Shown: positions 16,326 to 25,270, counted from the first letter of the stretch. The stretch: 27,367 bases of DNA from JAGCJX01 sp045638645 (GCA_045638645.1 JAZUBU010000006.1:1-27367); one strand, 5' to 3'. Notes: generated by a model from the sequence alone, not told the origin. Numbers and translations are program-made.

Positions 16326-18322
16326 CGCAATCGTTTTTGAAGTTCGTACATTTCGTCCCGGAATTTCGCGGCTCGCAGGAAGTCGAGGTCGCGGGCAGCC
16401 TGTTCCATATTTTTGCGGGCCGCTTCGATGGCTTTGGTGAGTTCTTTCGGACTCATCCGAGCAACCACCGGGTCGTCTGCAAGGATTGTGCCTGAATGGG
16501 GATCCGCTTCTTCGGAAGCACCCTGATAACCGGCCACGAGGCTGTTCTTCTTGTCGTTCCGCACTTGTTTGGGAACAATACCGTGAGCTTCGTTGTAGGC
16601 CTGCTGTTTGGCCCGGCGCCGGTTGGTTTCGTCAATGGTGCGGCGCATCGAACCGGTGATGGTGTCTGCGTACATCAGGACGACGCCGTGGATGTTCCGG
16701 GCGGCGCGGCCCGCAATCTGAGTCAGTGCCCGGTCAGAACGCAGGAAGCCTTCCTTGTCGGCATCCAGAATCGCCACCAGGGAAACGCTGGGCAGGTCCA
16801 GCCCTTCTCGGAGCAGGTTGACCCCTACCAGGACATCAAAACGGCCGGCTTTGAAATCCTCCAGAATTTCCACGCGCTCCAGCGTATCCACGTCGGAGTG
16901 GATGTAGCGGCAGCGGATGCTGTGGGCCGTCAGGTATTTTTCCAGTTCTTCCGCCATGCGCTTGGTCAGGGTGGTCACCAGCACCCGTTCGTCTTTTTCA
17001 CAGCGCAGGGTGATCTCTTCCAGCAGGTCGTCGATCTGGTTTTCGGTGGGTCGTACCTCAATCGGCGGGTCCAGCAGTCCGGTGGGCCGTACAATCTGTT
17101 CAACGATGATGCCCTCGGATTGTTGGAGTTCGTATTCGGCCGGGGTTGCACTCACATAGACCCGTTGGCCCAGAATCTGTTCAAATTCATCGAATTTCAG
17201 CGGGCGGTTGTCCGCGGCAGCATCGAGCCGGAAGCCGTATTCGATCAACACCTCTTTCCGGGAACGGTCCCCGCCGTACATGGCCCTCACCTGGGGCAGG
17301 GTCACGTGACTTTCATCAATGAAGGTGATGAAATCGTTGGGGAAATAATCAATGAGGCAGAAAGGTCGGTCTCCCTTTTTCCGTTGGTCAAAATACCGGG
17401 AATAGTTCTCAATTCCAGGGCAGTAGCCCAGTTCCTGAATCATCTCCAGGTCGTATTCTACCCGTTTTTTCAGACGGGCCGCCTCGAGGTTCTTGCCGTA
17501 TTCCAGGAAATTGTTGTATTGGATGTGCAGGTCGTCCTGGATGCTGCGGACGGCCTGGATGGTACGTTCTTTTGTGGTGACGAACAGGTTGGCCGGATAG
17601 ATGTTCACCTGTTCCACCTGGTCCAGGACTGAGCCGGAGATGGGGTCAAAGAGTTCGATGGCCTCGATCTCGTCGCCAAAGAAGAACAGACGGCAGGCCG
17701 TATCGCCGTAAGCAAACCACACGTCCACGCTGTCTCCCTTCACCCGGAAACTCCCCCGGCAGAAGTCGATGTCGTTGCGGGCATAGAGCGAGTCGATCAG
17801 GCTGTACAGGACTTTGTTCCGGCTGATGCGTTGGCCCACGCGCAGGTGGGTCGTGTTGGCATGGAAGTCGGCCGGATTGCCAATGCCATAAAGGCAGGAC
17901 ACGCTGGAGATGACAATGACATCCCGACGACCTGACAACAAGGCAGACGAAGCGCTCAACCGTAACTTTTCGATCTCATCGTTGATGCTCAAATCTTTTT
18001 CGATATATGTGTCCGTTACAGGCAGATAGGCCTCCGGTTGGTAGTAGTCGTAATAAGAAACGAAATATTCTACAGCGTTATTTGGAAAAAAAGCCTTAAA
18101 TTCGCCGAATAATTGTGCGGCCAACGTTTTGTTGTGACTGAGAATCAGGGCAGGACGCTGAAGTTGCTGGATGACGTTCGCCATGGTGAACGTTTTTCCG
18201 GAACCGGTGACGCCCAGCAACGTGGTGGCCGGGTTGCCTGCCTGAATGCTTTCACACAATTCCCGGATGGCAACCGGTTGGTCTCCGGCAGGTTGGTAAG
18301 GGGCTTGGAGTTGAAATGGCAT
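16322..18322 (-). CDS. uvrB: Excinuclease ABC subunit UvrB
   Basis: The 666-residue DNA-damage-verifying helicase-like protein takes DNA from UvrA and recruits UvrC. Walker A is GVTGSGKT (37-44). The damage-binding beta-hairpin region VSYYDYYQPEAYLP lies near residue 90. The DEAD-like box is FIDESHVT, the helicase motif VI region is ALTQIAGRAARN, and the C-terminal UVR motif (AARDLDFLRAAKFRDEM) for UvrC contact is present. Length is normal (about 670). It is the first gene of the leftward operon, and its TGA overlaps the relA ATG (ATGA), so translation is probably coupled. Confidence 0.97.
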   Translation of the reverse strand: MPFQLQAPYQPAGDQPVAIRELCESIQAGNPATTLLGVTGSGKTFTMANVIQQLQRPALILSHNKTLAAQLFGEFKAFFPNNAVEYFVSYYDYYQPEAYLPVTDTYIEKDLSINDEIEKLRLSASSALLSGRRDVIVISSVSCLYGIGNPADFHANTTHLRVGQRISRNKVLYSLIDSLYARNDIDFCRGSFRVKGDSVDVWFAYGDTACRLFFFGDEIEAIELFDPISGSVLDQVEQVNIYPANLFVTTKERTIQAVRSIQDDLHIQYNNFLEYGKNLEAARLKKRVEYDLEMIQELGYCPGIENYSRYFDQRKKGDRPFCLIDYFPNDFITFIDESHVTLPQVRAMYGGDRSRKEVLIEYGFRLDAAADNRPLKFDEFEQILGQRVYVSATPAEYELQQSEGIIVEQIVRPTGLLDPPIEVRPTENQIDDLLEEITLRCEKDERVLVTTLTKRMAEELEKYLTAHSIRCRYIHSDVDTLERVEILEDFKAGRFDVLVGVNLLREGLDLPSVSLVAILDADKEGFLRSDRALTQIAGRAARNIHGVVLMYADTITGSMRRTIDETNRRRAKQQAYNEAHGIVPKQVRNDKKNSLVAGYQGASEEADPHSGTILADDPVVARMSPKELTKAIEAARKNMEQAARDLDFLRAAKFRDEMYELQKRLR

Positions 18323-18339
18323 GGGCAGTTATTTTATTG

Positions 18340-18371
18340 CAAAGTTAGCATTTGGCTTGATATTTGCTCAA
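18340..18371 (-). promoter_or_regulatory. Promoter of the uvrB-relA-uvrA operon
   Basis: Read on the minus strand: TTG (18371-18369), 21-bp spacer, TAACTTTG (18347-18340), 17 bp before the uvrB ATG. I saw no LexA-type palindrome here, though Bacteroidetes LexA sites are hard to recognise by eye. Confidence 0.65.
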
Positions 18372-18426
18372 AGGGAGCGCGACAATTTTGACAGTAATTT
18401 TTAATAAAACATAAAGATAGACAATT

Positions 18427-19698
18427 ATGGAAATTTGTAACATCCACGCAAGAGAAATTTTGGATTCAAGAGGAAATCCGACCATTGAAGTAGACGTAAC
18501 CCTGGCATCCGGTGCTTTCGGCCGTGCAGCCGTTCCTTCAGGAGCTTCTACCGGTATCAACGAAGCATTGGAACTCCGTGACGGTGACAAAGGCCGTTAC
18601 TTGGGTAAAGGTGTGTTGAAAGCTGTTGAAAACGTAAACAACATCATCGCTCCGGAACTTCTCGGTATGAGTGCTTTGAACCAAGTGGAAATCGACGAAA
18701 CCATGTTGAAACTGGACGGTACTCCGACCAAATCCAACTTGGGTGCCAACGCCATCTTGGGCGTATCGTTGGCAGTAGCAAAAGCAGCAGCTGACTATTT
18801 GCAAATTCCCTTGTATCGCTATATCGGTGGAACCAACGCATACGTATTGCCCGTTCCGATGATGAACATCATCAACGGTGGTTCTCACTCTGACGCTCCG
18901 ATCGCTTTCCAAGAATTCATGATCCGTCCGGTAGGTGCCAAATCTTTCCGCGAAGGTTTGCGCATGGGTGCTGAAGTATTCCACGCTTTGAAGAAAATTT
19001 TCCACGATCGTGGTTTGAGCACCGCTGTTGGTGACGAAGGTGGTTTCGCTCCCGTATTGAACGGTACCGAAGATGCTTTGGATTCCATCATCGCTGCGAT
19101 TGAAAAAGCAGGTTACAAACCGGGTGTTGACGTGAAGATCGGTTTGGACTGCGCTTCTTCCGAATTCTATGCTGACGGTGTTTACGACTACACCAAATTC
19201 GAAGGAGATAAAGGTGCAAAACGTACCGCTGAAGAACAAGTGGCTTACTTGGAAGAATTGATCACCAAATACCCGATCGACTCCATCGAAGACGGTATGG
19301 CAGAAGAAGACTGGGATGGTTGGAAACTCTTGACCGACCGCATCGGTGACCGTTGCCAACTCGTGGGTGACGACTTGTTTGTAACCAACGTAAGCTTCTT
19401 GCGCAAAGGTATTGAAAACGGATGTGCAAACTCAATCCTGATCAAAGTAAACCAAATCGGTACTTTGACCGAAACCTTGAACGCCATCGAATTGGCACAC
19501 CGCAACGGTTATACCTCTGTAACTTCACACCGTTCTGGTGAAACCGAAGATTCAACCATTGCTGACATCGCAGTGGCTACCAACTCTGGTCAAATCAAGA
19601 CCGGTTCTTTGAGCCGTTCAGACCGGATGGCAAAATACAACCAATTGCTCCGCATCGAAGAAGAATTGGGAGACCGTGCACAATACGGCTGGAAATAG
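18427..19698 (+). CDS. eno: Enolase (phosphopyruvate hydratase)
   Basis: The 423-residue glycolytic enzyme interconverts 2-phosphoglycerate and phosphoenolpyruvate. The N-terminus (AREILDSRGNPTIEVDV, VPSGASTG) and the active-site stretches (GDEGGFAP, EDGMAEEDWDGW, LVGDDLFVTN, ILIKVNQIGTLTET and SHRSGETEDSTIADIAV) are all canonical. Length is normal. Codon use is the most biased in the window (GGT, CGT, GAA, AAA, AAC), as expected for a highly expressed gene. It is flanked by the divergent uvrB operon and a strong terminator, so it is transcribed alone. I did not find a TAnnTTTG box upstream. Confidence 0.98.
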   Translation: MEICNIHAREILDSRGNPTIEVDVTLASGAFGRAAVPSGASTGINEALELRDGDKGRYLGKGVLKAVENVNNIIAPELLGMSALNQVEIDETMLKLDGTPTKSNLGANAILGVSLAVAKAAADYLQIPLYRYIGGTNAYVLPVPMMNIINGGSHSDAPIAFQEFMIRPVGAKSFREGLRMGAEVFHALKKIFHDRGLSTAVGDEGGFAPVLNGTEDALDSIIAAIEKAGYKPGVDVKIGLDCASSEFYADGVYDYTKFEGDKGAKRTAEEQVAYLEELITKYPIDSIEDGMAEEDWDGWKLLTDRIGDRCQLVGDDLFVTNVSFLRKGIENGCANSILIKVNQIGTLTETLNAIELAHRNGYTSVTSHRSGETEDSTIADIAVATNSGQIKTGSLSRSDRMAKYNQLLRIEEELGDRAQYGWK

Positions 19699-19720
19699 TC
19701 TCGGAACTTGACTGATATTG

Positions 19721-19759
19721 AGAAGGGCGTCCCACACGGGAGTGCCCTTCTTTTTTTTG
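19721..19759 (+). terminator. Rho-independent terminator of eno
   Basis: AGAAGGGCGTCCC pairs with GGGAGTGCCCTTCT (one small mismatch inside) around an ACAC loop, followed by a run of eight T. Confidence 0.85.
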
Positions 19760-19769
19760 TTTTTTTACG

Positions 19770-19777
19770 TATCTTTG
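19770..19777 (+). promoter_or_regulatory. -7 box for the alcohol dehydrogenase gene
   Basis: TATCTTTG lies 29 bp before the ATG at 19807, just after the eno terminator. No -33 TTG stands at the usual distance; the T-run of the terminator fills that place. Confidence 0.5.
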
Positions 19778-19806
19778 TAGGAGTTTAACAACTAAACCTC
19801 AACCTT

Positions 19807-20952
19807 ATGAATAATTTTGTTTATTGTAATCCTACGCGATTGGTCTTTGGGAAGGGACAGATCGCTAGGCTGTCGGAGTTGATTCCGAAGCAGGCCCATG
19901 TGATGGTCACCTTCGGTGGAGGCAGTGCCAAACGCAACGGTGTCTATGAGGCTGTCCGAAGAGCGCTGCAAAGTTATAGCGTCGTAGAATTCTGGGGTAT
20001 CGAGCCGAATCCCTCGATTGAAACCTTGCGAAAGGCCATTGAATTGGGTCTGGACCGACGGGTGGATTTTCTATTGGCTGTTGGCGGTGGATCCGTATTG
20101 GACGGAACCAAACTGATTGCTGCAGCCCTGGCCAATCCGGAGATTGAACCGTGGCAATTGGTGTTACGGGGAAGGGAGTCGAACAGCATTCCGTTCGCAT
20201 CGGTGATGACGTTACCGGCGACTGGTTCTGAAATGAACAGCGGAGCGGTTATTTCCCGTCGTGAAACCCAAGAAAAACGATCTTTTTATTCCAACTACCC
20301 GCAATTCTCCATCCTGGATCCGGAAGTGACCTTCTCCTTGCCGCCCCATCAGTTGGCTTGTGGTTTGACGGATATTTTTGTCCACGTGCTGGAACAATAC
20401 CTGACCACACCCGGCCAATCCCGTCCGATGGACCGTTGGGCCGAGGGCCTCTTGCTTACCATCTTGGAGATCGCTCCGAAAATCTGGCAGAACAACCGCA
20501 ATTATGACCTGATGGCGGATTACATGTTGACAGCAACCCTGGCTTTGAATGATATGATCCGCATGGGGGTTACCCAGGACTGGAGTACGCACATGATCGG
20601 CCACGAATTGACCGCCTTGTGTGGCATTGCCCATGGAGCATCGCTGGCCATTGTGATGCCGGGTACCATGCGCATCCTGAGCGAGCAAAAATGGGGCAAG
20701 TTGCTCCAATATGCTGAGCGGGTTTGGGGTTTGACCGAGGGTTCGGAAGCCGAACGGGTAAACCAAGCCATCGTAGAAACGGAGTCTTTCTTCCAATCTT
20801 TGGGCTTGGCAACGCGTTTGTCGGATGCAGGTATTCCAGAGAATGTCATCAACATCATTGCGGACCGCTTCAACCAAGCCGAAGCAATGTACGGCGAAGC
20901 TCGGAATGTTGACGGCAATGTGGCTCGGGAGATTCTTTTGAGCCGACTCTAA
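19807..20952 (+). CDS. Iron-containing alcohol dehydrogenase, YqhD/butanol dehydrogenase type
   Basis: The 381-residue protein belongs to the group III metal-dependent alcohol dehydrogenases, reducing aldehydes to alcohols with NAD(P)H. The nucleotide motif GGGSVLDGTK is at 93-102 and the first glycine loop FGGGSAKRNGVY at 36-47. Metal ligands align with those of E. coli YqhD (D194, H198, H267, H281): here D189, H193, H262 and H276 with the same spacing. Length and N-terminus (NPTRLVFGKGQI) match the YqhD/BdhA branch. The aldehyde substrate is not known; redox balance in fermentation or aldehyde detoxification are both possible. It has its own -7 box and ends 15 bp from the convergent SirB1-like gene. 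Confidence 0.92.
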   Translation: MNNFVYCNPTRLVFGKGQIARLSELIPKQAHVMVTFGGGSAKRNGVYEAVRRALQSYSVVEFWGIEPNPSIETLRKAIELGLDRRVDFLLAVGGGSVLDGTKLIAAALANPEIEPWQLVLRGRESNSIPFASVMTLPATGSEMNSGAVISRRETQEKRSFYSNYPQFSILDPEVTFSLPPHQLACGLTDIFVHVLEQYLTTPGQSRPMDRWAEGLLLTILEIAPKIWQNNRNYDLMADYMLTATLALNDMIRMGVTQDWSTHMIGHELTALCGIAHGASLAIVMPGTMRILSEQKWGKLLQYAERVWGLTEGSEAERVNQAIVETESFFQSLGLATRLSDAGIPENVINIIADRFNQAEAMYGEARNVDGNVAREILLSRL

Positions 20953-20967
20953 CCGGTTGTTTGGACC

Positions 20968-21828
20968 TTATTGGGCGTACCATTCTTCGCCCGGGAACAG
21001 TTCAAGGGCTCGGGCGATCCAATAAACTGCTGCGGAATTGGGCGCTTTGCTTTTGTACAGGTTCTGCAACATTTCCAGATAGAGGACGAGGATTTCGCTT
21101 TCGGCTACCAGTCCATAGGTTTCCTTGTCCGGATCGATGTTCCAGATCTTGCAAAACTTGCGGAGTTCTTCTTCCGACATCAGCGTAGCATCTTGAGAGG
21201 CCAAGTTCACGTAAAAGAGGACTTGGTCTTTTTCTACATACGCCGGCATCAGGCCCCCGCTCATGGAAAGCGGAAGCAGGTTCAGGTCGCAGAGTCGGGC
21301 AAACATGAAATAGAGCACCACCATGACAGCCGGGTTACAACCCCGGTCATGGAGTGCCTTGCGCAAGGATGCGTATTCCAATTGCTGCATGTGGGGATCT
21401 TCCAGGTGAAAGCCCAACCGTGTGTAGAAAACGTGGTTGAACAGGTTGACGTTCTCGAATCCCGTGTGCTGTTCGTTGATTTCCAACAGGAATTCCCGGG
21501 CCAGGTCCATGATTTCCCGATGGAACTGTTCAAAAGACAGTTCCGGATGCAGCAGTCGGGTGACCAGGTACACCCCTTCAACCAGCGAGGCGTCGTCCTG
21601 GCGACGGGCCAGACGGTCAAGGGATTCCAGGGTCATTTCCCGGCAAATTCTCGGGTAAAAGCGTTGGAGCCGTCGTCTGCGTTCGGGGATGGCTTCTTCG
21701 TTGCAGATCCGTGCGATGTCCGGAAGAATTGACTCGCCCCGGTTGAGCAAACGACGAAGAATCCGGTCACGAACGGCCGGATCCTTGTCCTCCAACAGGA
21801 GTATCATGCTGCTAAGCTGCTGGTCCAT
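20968..21828 (-). CDS. SirB1-like (transglutaminase-like core) protein
   Basis: The 286-residue cytoplasmic protein has no signal peptide. The region 90-226 resembles the SirB1/transglutaminase-like core: an extended LVTRLLHPELSF start, the NLFNHVFYTRLGF stretch (128-140), a helix LRKALHDRGCNPAVMVVLYFMFARL (C164) in the place of the family's RRGIPISL motif, and a beta-strand FYVNLASQDATL. The usual FPGHFL histidine motif is replaced by SGGLMPAYV, so no classical Cys-His-Asp triad is evident. The first ~75 residues are charged and helical, perhaps HEAT-like. Members of this family have no firmly known function. It follows the uridine-phosphorylase-like gene by 13 bp and is probably in the same operon. 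Confidence 0.65.
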   Translation of the reverse strand: MDQQLSSMILLLEDKDPAVRDRILRRLLNRGESILPDIARICNEEAIPERRRRLQRFYPRICREMTLESLDRLARRQDDASLVEGVYLVTRLLHPELSFEQFHREIMDLAREFLLEINEQHTGFENVNLFNHVFYTRLGFHLEDPHMQQLEYASLRKALHDRGCNPAVMVVLYFMFARLCDLNLLPLSMSGGLMPAYVEKDQVLFYVNLASQDATLMSEEELRKFCKIWNIDPDKETYGLVAESEILVLYLEMLQNLYKSKAPNSAAVYWIARALELFPGEEWYAQ

Positions 21829-21841
21829 GGATGTGGTTGGA

Positions 21842-22708
21842 TTATTCGGTCAGACAATCCAATGACAATTGGATCAGTTCGCGTACGCGGGGTTTGTAAT
21901 CGGTGTTGCTTTCGCCCAGATGTCGGTTGGCAATGACGCAACAAACGGTGGCGGCATCGTGTCCCAAGTGGGTTGCCAGGCCGGCCAGGGCAGATCCTTC
22001 CATTTCAAAGTTGGTGATGCGATAGCCATTATGGCGGAACGATTCAAAATCCTGAATCATGTCCGGCATGGCCAGGCCTTGGCGCAGCACACGACCTTGG
22101 GGACCGTAGAAGCCGGAAGCGGAAATGGTGACACCCAAAATAGTCCGGTTCCGGAAACGTTCCAGAAGGCTGTCGGCAGCGCGCACAAAATAGGGAACCG
22201 GCAGGTAAGGAGCCCAACGGCAATGTTCCATGAAAGGGGTCTCAAAATCTTTCTCGGCAATCCGGTCGCGGTCGGCATACCAGTTCAACAGACCGTCACA
22301 GCCGACGGAGATTTCGGAAAAGACGAAGGATCCCAGCGGGATGTCCGGCTGGATGGCTCCGCAAGTACCGATGCGCAACAGGTTGAGTTTGCGGTGTTCC
22401 TTTTTGATTTCACGGGTCTGGAAATCGATGTTGGCCAAAGCATCCAATTCGTTGACCACAATATCAATGTTATCGCAGCCGATGCCGGTGGAGAGGGCCG
22501 TGATGCGTTTGCCCCGGTAGGTTCCGGTGACAAAACGGAATTCACGGGATTCGGCTTCTGCTTCGCGGGTTTCGAAGAAGGATGCCACCATTTCGACGCG
22601 GCCAGGATCCCCGACCAGGATGACGGTGTCTGCCAATTCTTCCGGTTTGATGTGCAAGTGGAAGATGGAACCGTCCGGGTTGATAATCAATTCTGATGAA
22701 GCAATCAT
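21842..22708 (-). CDS. Nucleoside phosphorylase, uridine phosphorylase-like
   Basis: The 288-residue protein belongs to the PNP/UDP phosphorylase superfamily, which splits nucleosides with phosphate into base and ribose-1-phosphate in salvage. The phosphate loop GDPGR is at 33-37, the RIGTCG motif with another phosphate ligand at 112-117, and the ribose-binding FEMEGS at 234-239. The hexameric NP-I layout and the GTCGAIQPDIPLGS stretch favour uridine phosphorylase over purine nucleoside phosphorylase, but substrate should stay open. It lacks a signal peptide. First gene of a leftward pair with the SirB1-like gene. Confidence 0.87.
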   Translation of the reverse strand: MIASSELIINPDGSIFHLHIKPEELADTVILVGDPGRVEMVASFFETREAEAESREFRFVTGTYRGKRITALSTGIGCDNIDIVVNELDALANIDFQTREIKKEHRKLNLLRIGTCGAIQPDIPLGSFVFSEISVGCDGLLNWYADRDRIAEKDFETPFMEHCRWAPYLPVPYFVRAADSLLERFRNRTILGVTISASGFYGPQGRVLRQGLAMPDMIQDFESFRHNGYRITNFEMEGSALAGLATHLGHDAATVCCVIANRHLGESNTDYKPRVRELIQLSLDCLTE

Positions 22709-22731
22709 AACAAATCGGGTCTTTTAAACTT

Positions 22732-22739
22732 CAAATGTA
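22732..22739 (-). promoter_or_regulatory. -7 box for the nucleoside phosphorylase operon
   Basis: The minus strand reads TACATTTG, a TAnnTTTG match, 23 bp before the ATG at 22708. No clear -33 box. Confidence 0.4.
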
Positions 22740-22751
22740 CGAAATAATTTC

Positions 22752-22759
22752 TATTTTTG
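22752..22759 (+). promoter_or_regulatory. -7 box for the DUF4293 gene
   Basis: TATTTTTG matches TAnnTTTG, 43 bp before the ATG at 22803. No clear -33 box. It is divergent from the neighbouring phosphorylase promoter, about 12 bp away. Confidence 0.4.
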
Positions 22760-22802
22760 TCGTCCTTATTCACGGACGCAGGTCCATAAATTCAATTGCC
22801 TT

Positions 22803-23213
22803 ATGATTCAAAGAATACAAAGTCTGTTCCTTTTTGTGGTAGCCGGATTGATTTTGTCCATGTTTTTTACCCCGATGGTGGAATTTCTGGGTGGTGAGAC
22901 CATCTACTACGCGGAACGTTATGATATGCTGGTGCTGATGCTGGTGACCTTTGTGCTGGCCGGTACCACCTTCTTTTCTTACAAGAACCGTTTGTTCCAG
23001 ATCCGTCTCTGTGTCCTGAATGCGCTGATTCTGCTGGGATGGCAAGTTCTGATCGCGGTGTTGTTCTTCAAACGCGAACCGGAAATGATTTTCTCGGTGA
23101 CCGCCGTTTTCCCGATTGTCGCCTGTGTGCTGACCTTCCTGGCCATGCGTTACATCAGTCGTGATGAGGCCATGATCCGTGCGGCTTCCCGCTTGCGCAA
23201 CCGTCGCCGGTAG
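22803..23213 (+). CDS. DUF4293 family small membrane protein
   Basis: The 136-residue protein starts MIQRIQSLFL, the usual start of the Bacteroidetes DUF4293 family. Four hydrophobic segments are visible (about 7-27, 41-58, 68-89 and 96-117), followed by a basic cytoplasmic tail ending RLRNRRR. Function is unknown. The gene is monocistronic and its stop lies 11 bp from the convergent TPR gene. Confidence 0.82.
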   Translation: MIQRIQSLFLFVVAGLILSMFFTPMVEFLGGETIYYAERYDMLVLMLVTFVLAGTTFFSYKNRLFQIRLCVLNALILLGWQVLIAVLFFKREPEMIFSVTAVFPIVACVLTFLAMRYISRDEAMIRAASRLRNRRR

Positions 23214-23224
23214 GCCCGGGACCC

Positions 23225-25237
23225 CTATTCATCCTCCATGCAGTATTTCCGGATGACGCTGTAGGCATCGGTGATGCCCAGTTCTCCGGCTTTGCTCATG
23301 TCGATGCAACCTTTTTCCAGATCCTTCAGGTAAATCAGTACCAATCCGCGGTTGTAGTAGGCTTCCGGGAGGTTGGGGTAGAGTTCCAGTGCCTTTTCGT
23401 ATTGGCGGATGGCTTCCGGCAGGTCGTTGGCATAGCAGAACAGGTTCCCCAGGTTGTAATAGATGAAGGGGTTGTCCGGCAGGAGCATGGAGGCTTTGAC
23501 CACGTCGTGGATCGCCTGGCTGTAATCGTATGTGCGGACATTCCGGTCTTGGACCCGGGCTTGGGTAGTACCGGCGTCATCCAGGGTCAGGATCTGTACA
23601 TTTTCTTCCAGAGACGACAGGAAATCAATCATGTCTGCTTGCAACGTACCCCGGTTGAGGTAGAAGAACACTTCGTCGGGTTGCAGTTCGATGGCGCGGT
23701 TGTAATCTTCCAGGGCTTGGTTGAAACGTCGTTCTTTCCGTTCCAGAATTCCTTTGGCAAACCAGGCATAGGCGTCGTGGTTGGTCCGGGCCTGCTCTTC
23801 CAACGCCTGGATCAGGGGACGGTCGTCCGAAGCCCCCGGTTCCGAGGCGGATGAGGACTTCAAGTCGATGGAGATCGGTACTTTTTCTTTGAAACGGTTG
23901 GCGTTGTCGTCGTTAAAATGGTTTTCCAGGAGGGAGGCAACGACGTTGCTTTCTTCGGTGGCCGTGAATTGGAACATCGGTCGGATGTTGATATCGATGT
24001 CCCGGTATTGCAGGAGTTCGTCGTTGAAATCCTGTTTGGCAAAGTTGGCATCCAGGGACAGCAAGGCACTGAATCGGCCGGAGGTGTCTGCCAGCGCGGC
24101 CACCATCGAAGAATCGTTGGTGCGGCCACGGTAGGCTTGGACTTTTTGTTGGGCGGTTTTGTAGTCTTCTTGTGAACCCTTCAAGTCGCCACGCAGGTTC
24201 TTGACATAGGAGCGGTTCATGTAGGCTTTGGCGAAGTCCGGGTACAATTCAATGGCCTTGCTGTAATCTTCTTCCGCATCCCGGTAACGCTCCAGTTCCA
24301 TAAAGACGGAGGCCCGGTTGAAATAGGCCAGCACGTTCCGGGGATTGATGTTCAGCACCCGGTCGTAGTCGGCCAACGCCTTGTGGAAGTCCCCGATCTG
24401 GGAGTAGATTAGGGCCCGGTTGTATAGGGTCAGGGCATTGCCCGGATCATTTTTCAGCACGATGTTCAAGTCGGAGAGTGCGCCTTCGATCTGTTGGTCT
24501 TCGTGGCGGATCAGGGCCCGGTTGAAATAAGCGAAGGTGTTGGTGGAATCCACCGCGATGGCTTCGTTCAGGTCCTCCAAGGCTTCTGCCAGCTTGCCCT
24601 GCAGGTGGAGGATACGGGAGCGTCGGATGTAGCCTTCGGCTTCAAAGCGGTTCAAGTTGATGGCCTGGTTGTAGTCTGACAGAGCGGCTGTCGTGTCTCC
24701 GATGTACAGGTAGGAGGCACCGCGGTTCAGGTAGGCATCTTCATCGTCCGGAAATTTGGAGAGGTAGCGGTTGAAGTCGGTGATGGCCAATTGGAACTGC
24801 TGCGAGAGAAAATAGGTAACACCCCGGCTGAAATACAGACCGGTATAGCTGGGACGCAGGTTGAGGGCCGTTGCCAGGTCGGTCAGGGCCTCGTCGTAAC
24901 GGCCGAGCCGGCTGCGGGTGATGGCCCGGTAGTGATAACCGGCGGTGTAAACCGGATTTTTGTCCAGCGTCGTGATGAAATCCTGCTCTGCTCCGAGGAA
25001 GTCTCCGAGGTTGTATTTGGCGATTCCCCGGAAGAAGTAGGCCTCGTGTGAGGTGGAATCCAGCCGGGCCAGGATGTTGAAATTATCAATGGCCTTGGCG
25101 AACTTTCCTTCGGACAGGGCTTGTCTGCCACGGAAGTAAAATTGATTGATGTCGTACTGTGCGGATGCTGAGCAGGCAATCAGCAGGAGCCATGCACACA
25201 CCCAGAGATATTTCCCTTTCGCCCACGTGGTTTTCAT
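23225..25237 (-). CDS. Secreted tetratricopeptide-repeat protein
   Basis: I place the start at the ATG at 25237 (670 aa). An in-frame ATG at 25273 would lie inside the -7 box, and the 25237 start opens a proper signal peptide (MKTTWAKGKYLWVCAWLLLI, then ACSASA before QYD). The mature protein is made of TPRs: ten clear units from about 27 to 370 (recurring AY.NRG..Y...GDF..A..DY..AI.L.P) and about four near the C-terminus. Between them lies a non-TPR insert rich in Ser, Asp and Asn. TPR arrays bind partner proteins; a periplasmic scaffold role is inferred and no partner is identified. A single Cys in ...KGCIDMSKAGELG near the end is typical of such Bacteroidetes proteins. It diverges from the M28 peptidase gene. 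Confidence 0.85.
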   Translation of the reverse strand: MKTTWAKGKYLWVCAWLLLIACSASAQYDINQFYFRGRQALSEGKFAKAIDNFNILARLDSTSHEAYFFRGIAKYNLGDFLGAEQDFITTLDKNPVYTAGYHYRAITRSRLGRYDEALTDLATALNLRPSYTGLYFSRGVTYFLSQQFQLAITDFNRYLSKFPDDEDAYLNRGASYLYIGDTTAALSDYNQAINLNRFEAEGYIRRSRILHLQGKLAEALEDLNEAIAVDSTNTFAYFNRALIRHEDQQIEGALSDLNIVLKNDPGNALTLYNRALIYSQIGDFHKALADYDRVLNINPRNVLAYFNRASVFMELERYRDAEEDYSKAIELYPDFAKAYMNRSYVKNLRGDLKGSQEDYKTAQQKVQAYRGRTNDSSMVAALADTSGRFSALLSLDANFAKQDFNDELLQYRDIDINIRPMFQFTATEESNVVASLLENHFNDDNANRFKEKVPISIDLKSSSASEPGASDDRPLIQALEEQARTNHDAYAWFAKGILERKERRFNQALEDYNRAIELQPDEVFFYLNRGTLQADMIDFLSSLEENVQILTLDDAGTTQARVQDRNVRTYDYSQAIHDVVKASMLLPDNPFIYYNLGNLFCYANDLPEAIRQYEKALELYPNLPEAYYNRGLVLIYLKDLEKGCIDMSKAGELGITDAYSVIRKYCMEDE

Positions 25238-25257
25238 CGTAATTTCAAAATTTAGCG

Positions 25258-25265
25258 TAATTTTG
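25258..25265 (+). promoter_or_regulatory. -7 box for the M28 peptidase gene
   Basis: TAATTTTG matches TAnnTTTG, 43 bp before the ATG at 25309. No -33 TTG at the usual distance. Confidence 0.4.
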
Positions 25266-25270
25266 CCGTA

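Noticed and set aside
16496..17632. Plus-strand open frame (378 codons) inside uvrB
   Set aside because: It is antisense to UvrB motifs that are unmistakable, and it has no domain or promoter.
18388..18416. Sigma70-like TTGACA-N17-ATAAAG before eno
   Set aside because: The -35 match is good but the -10 is poor, and Bacteroidetes primary sigma factors use a different pattern, so I did not list it as a promoter.
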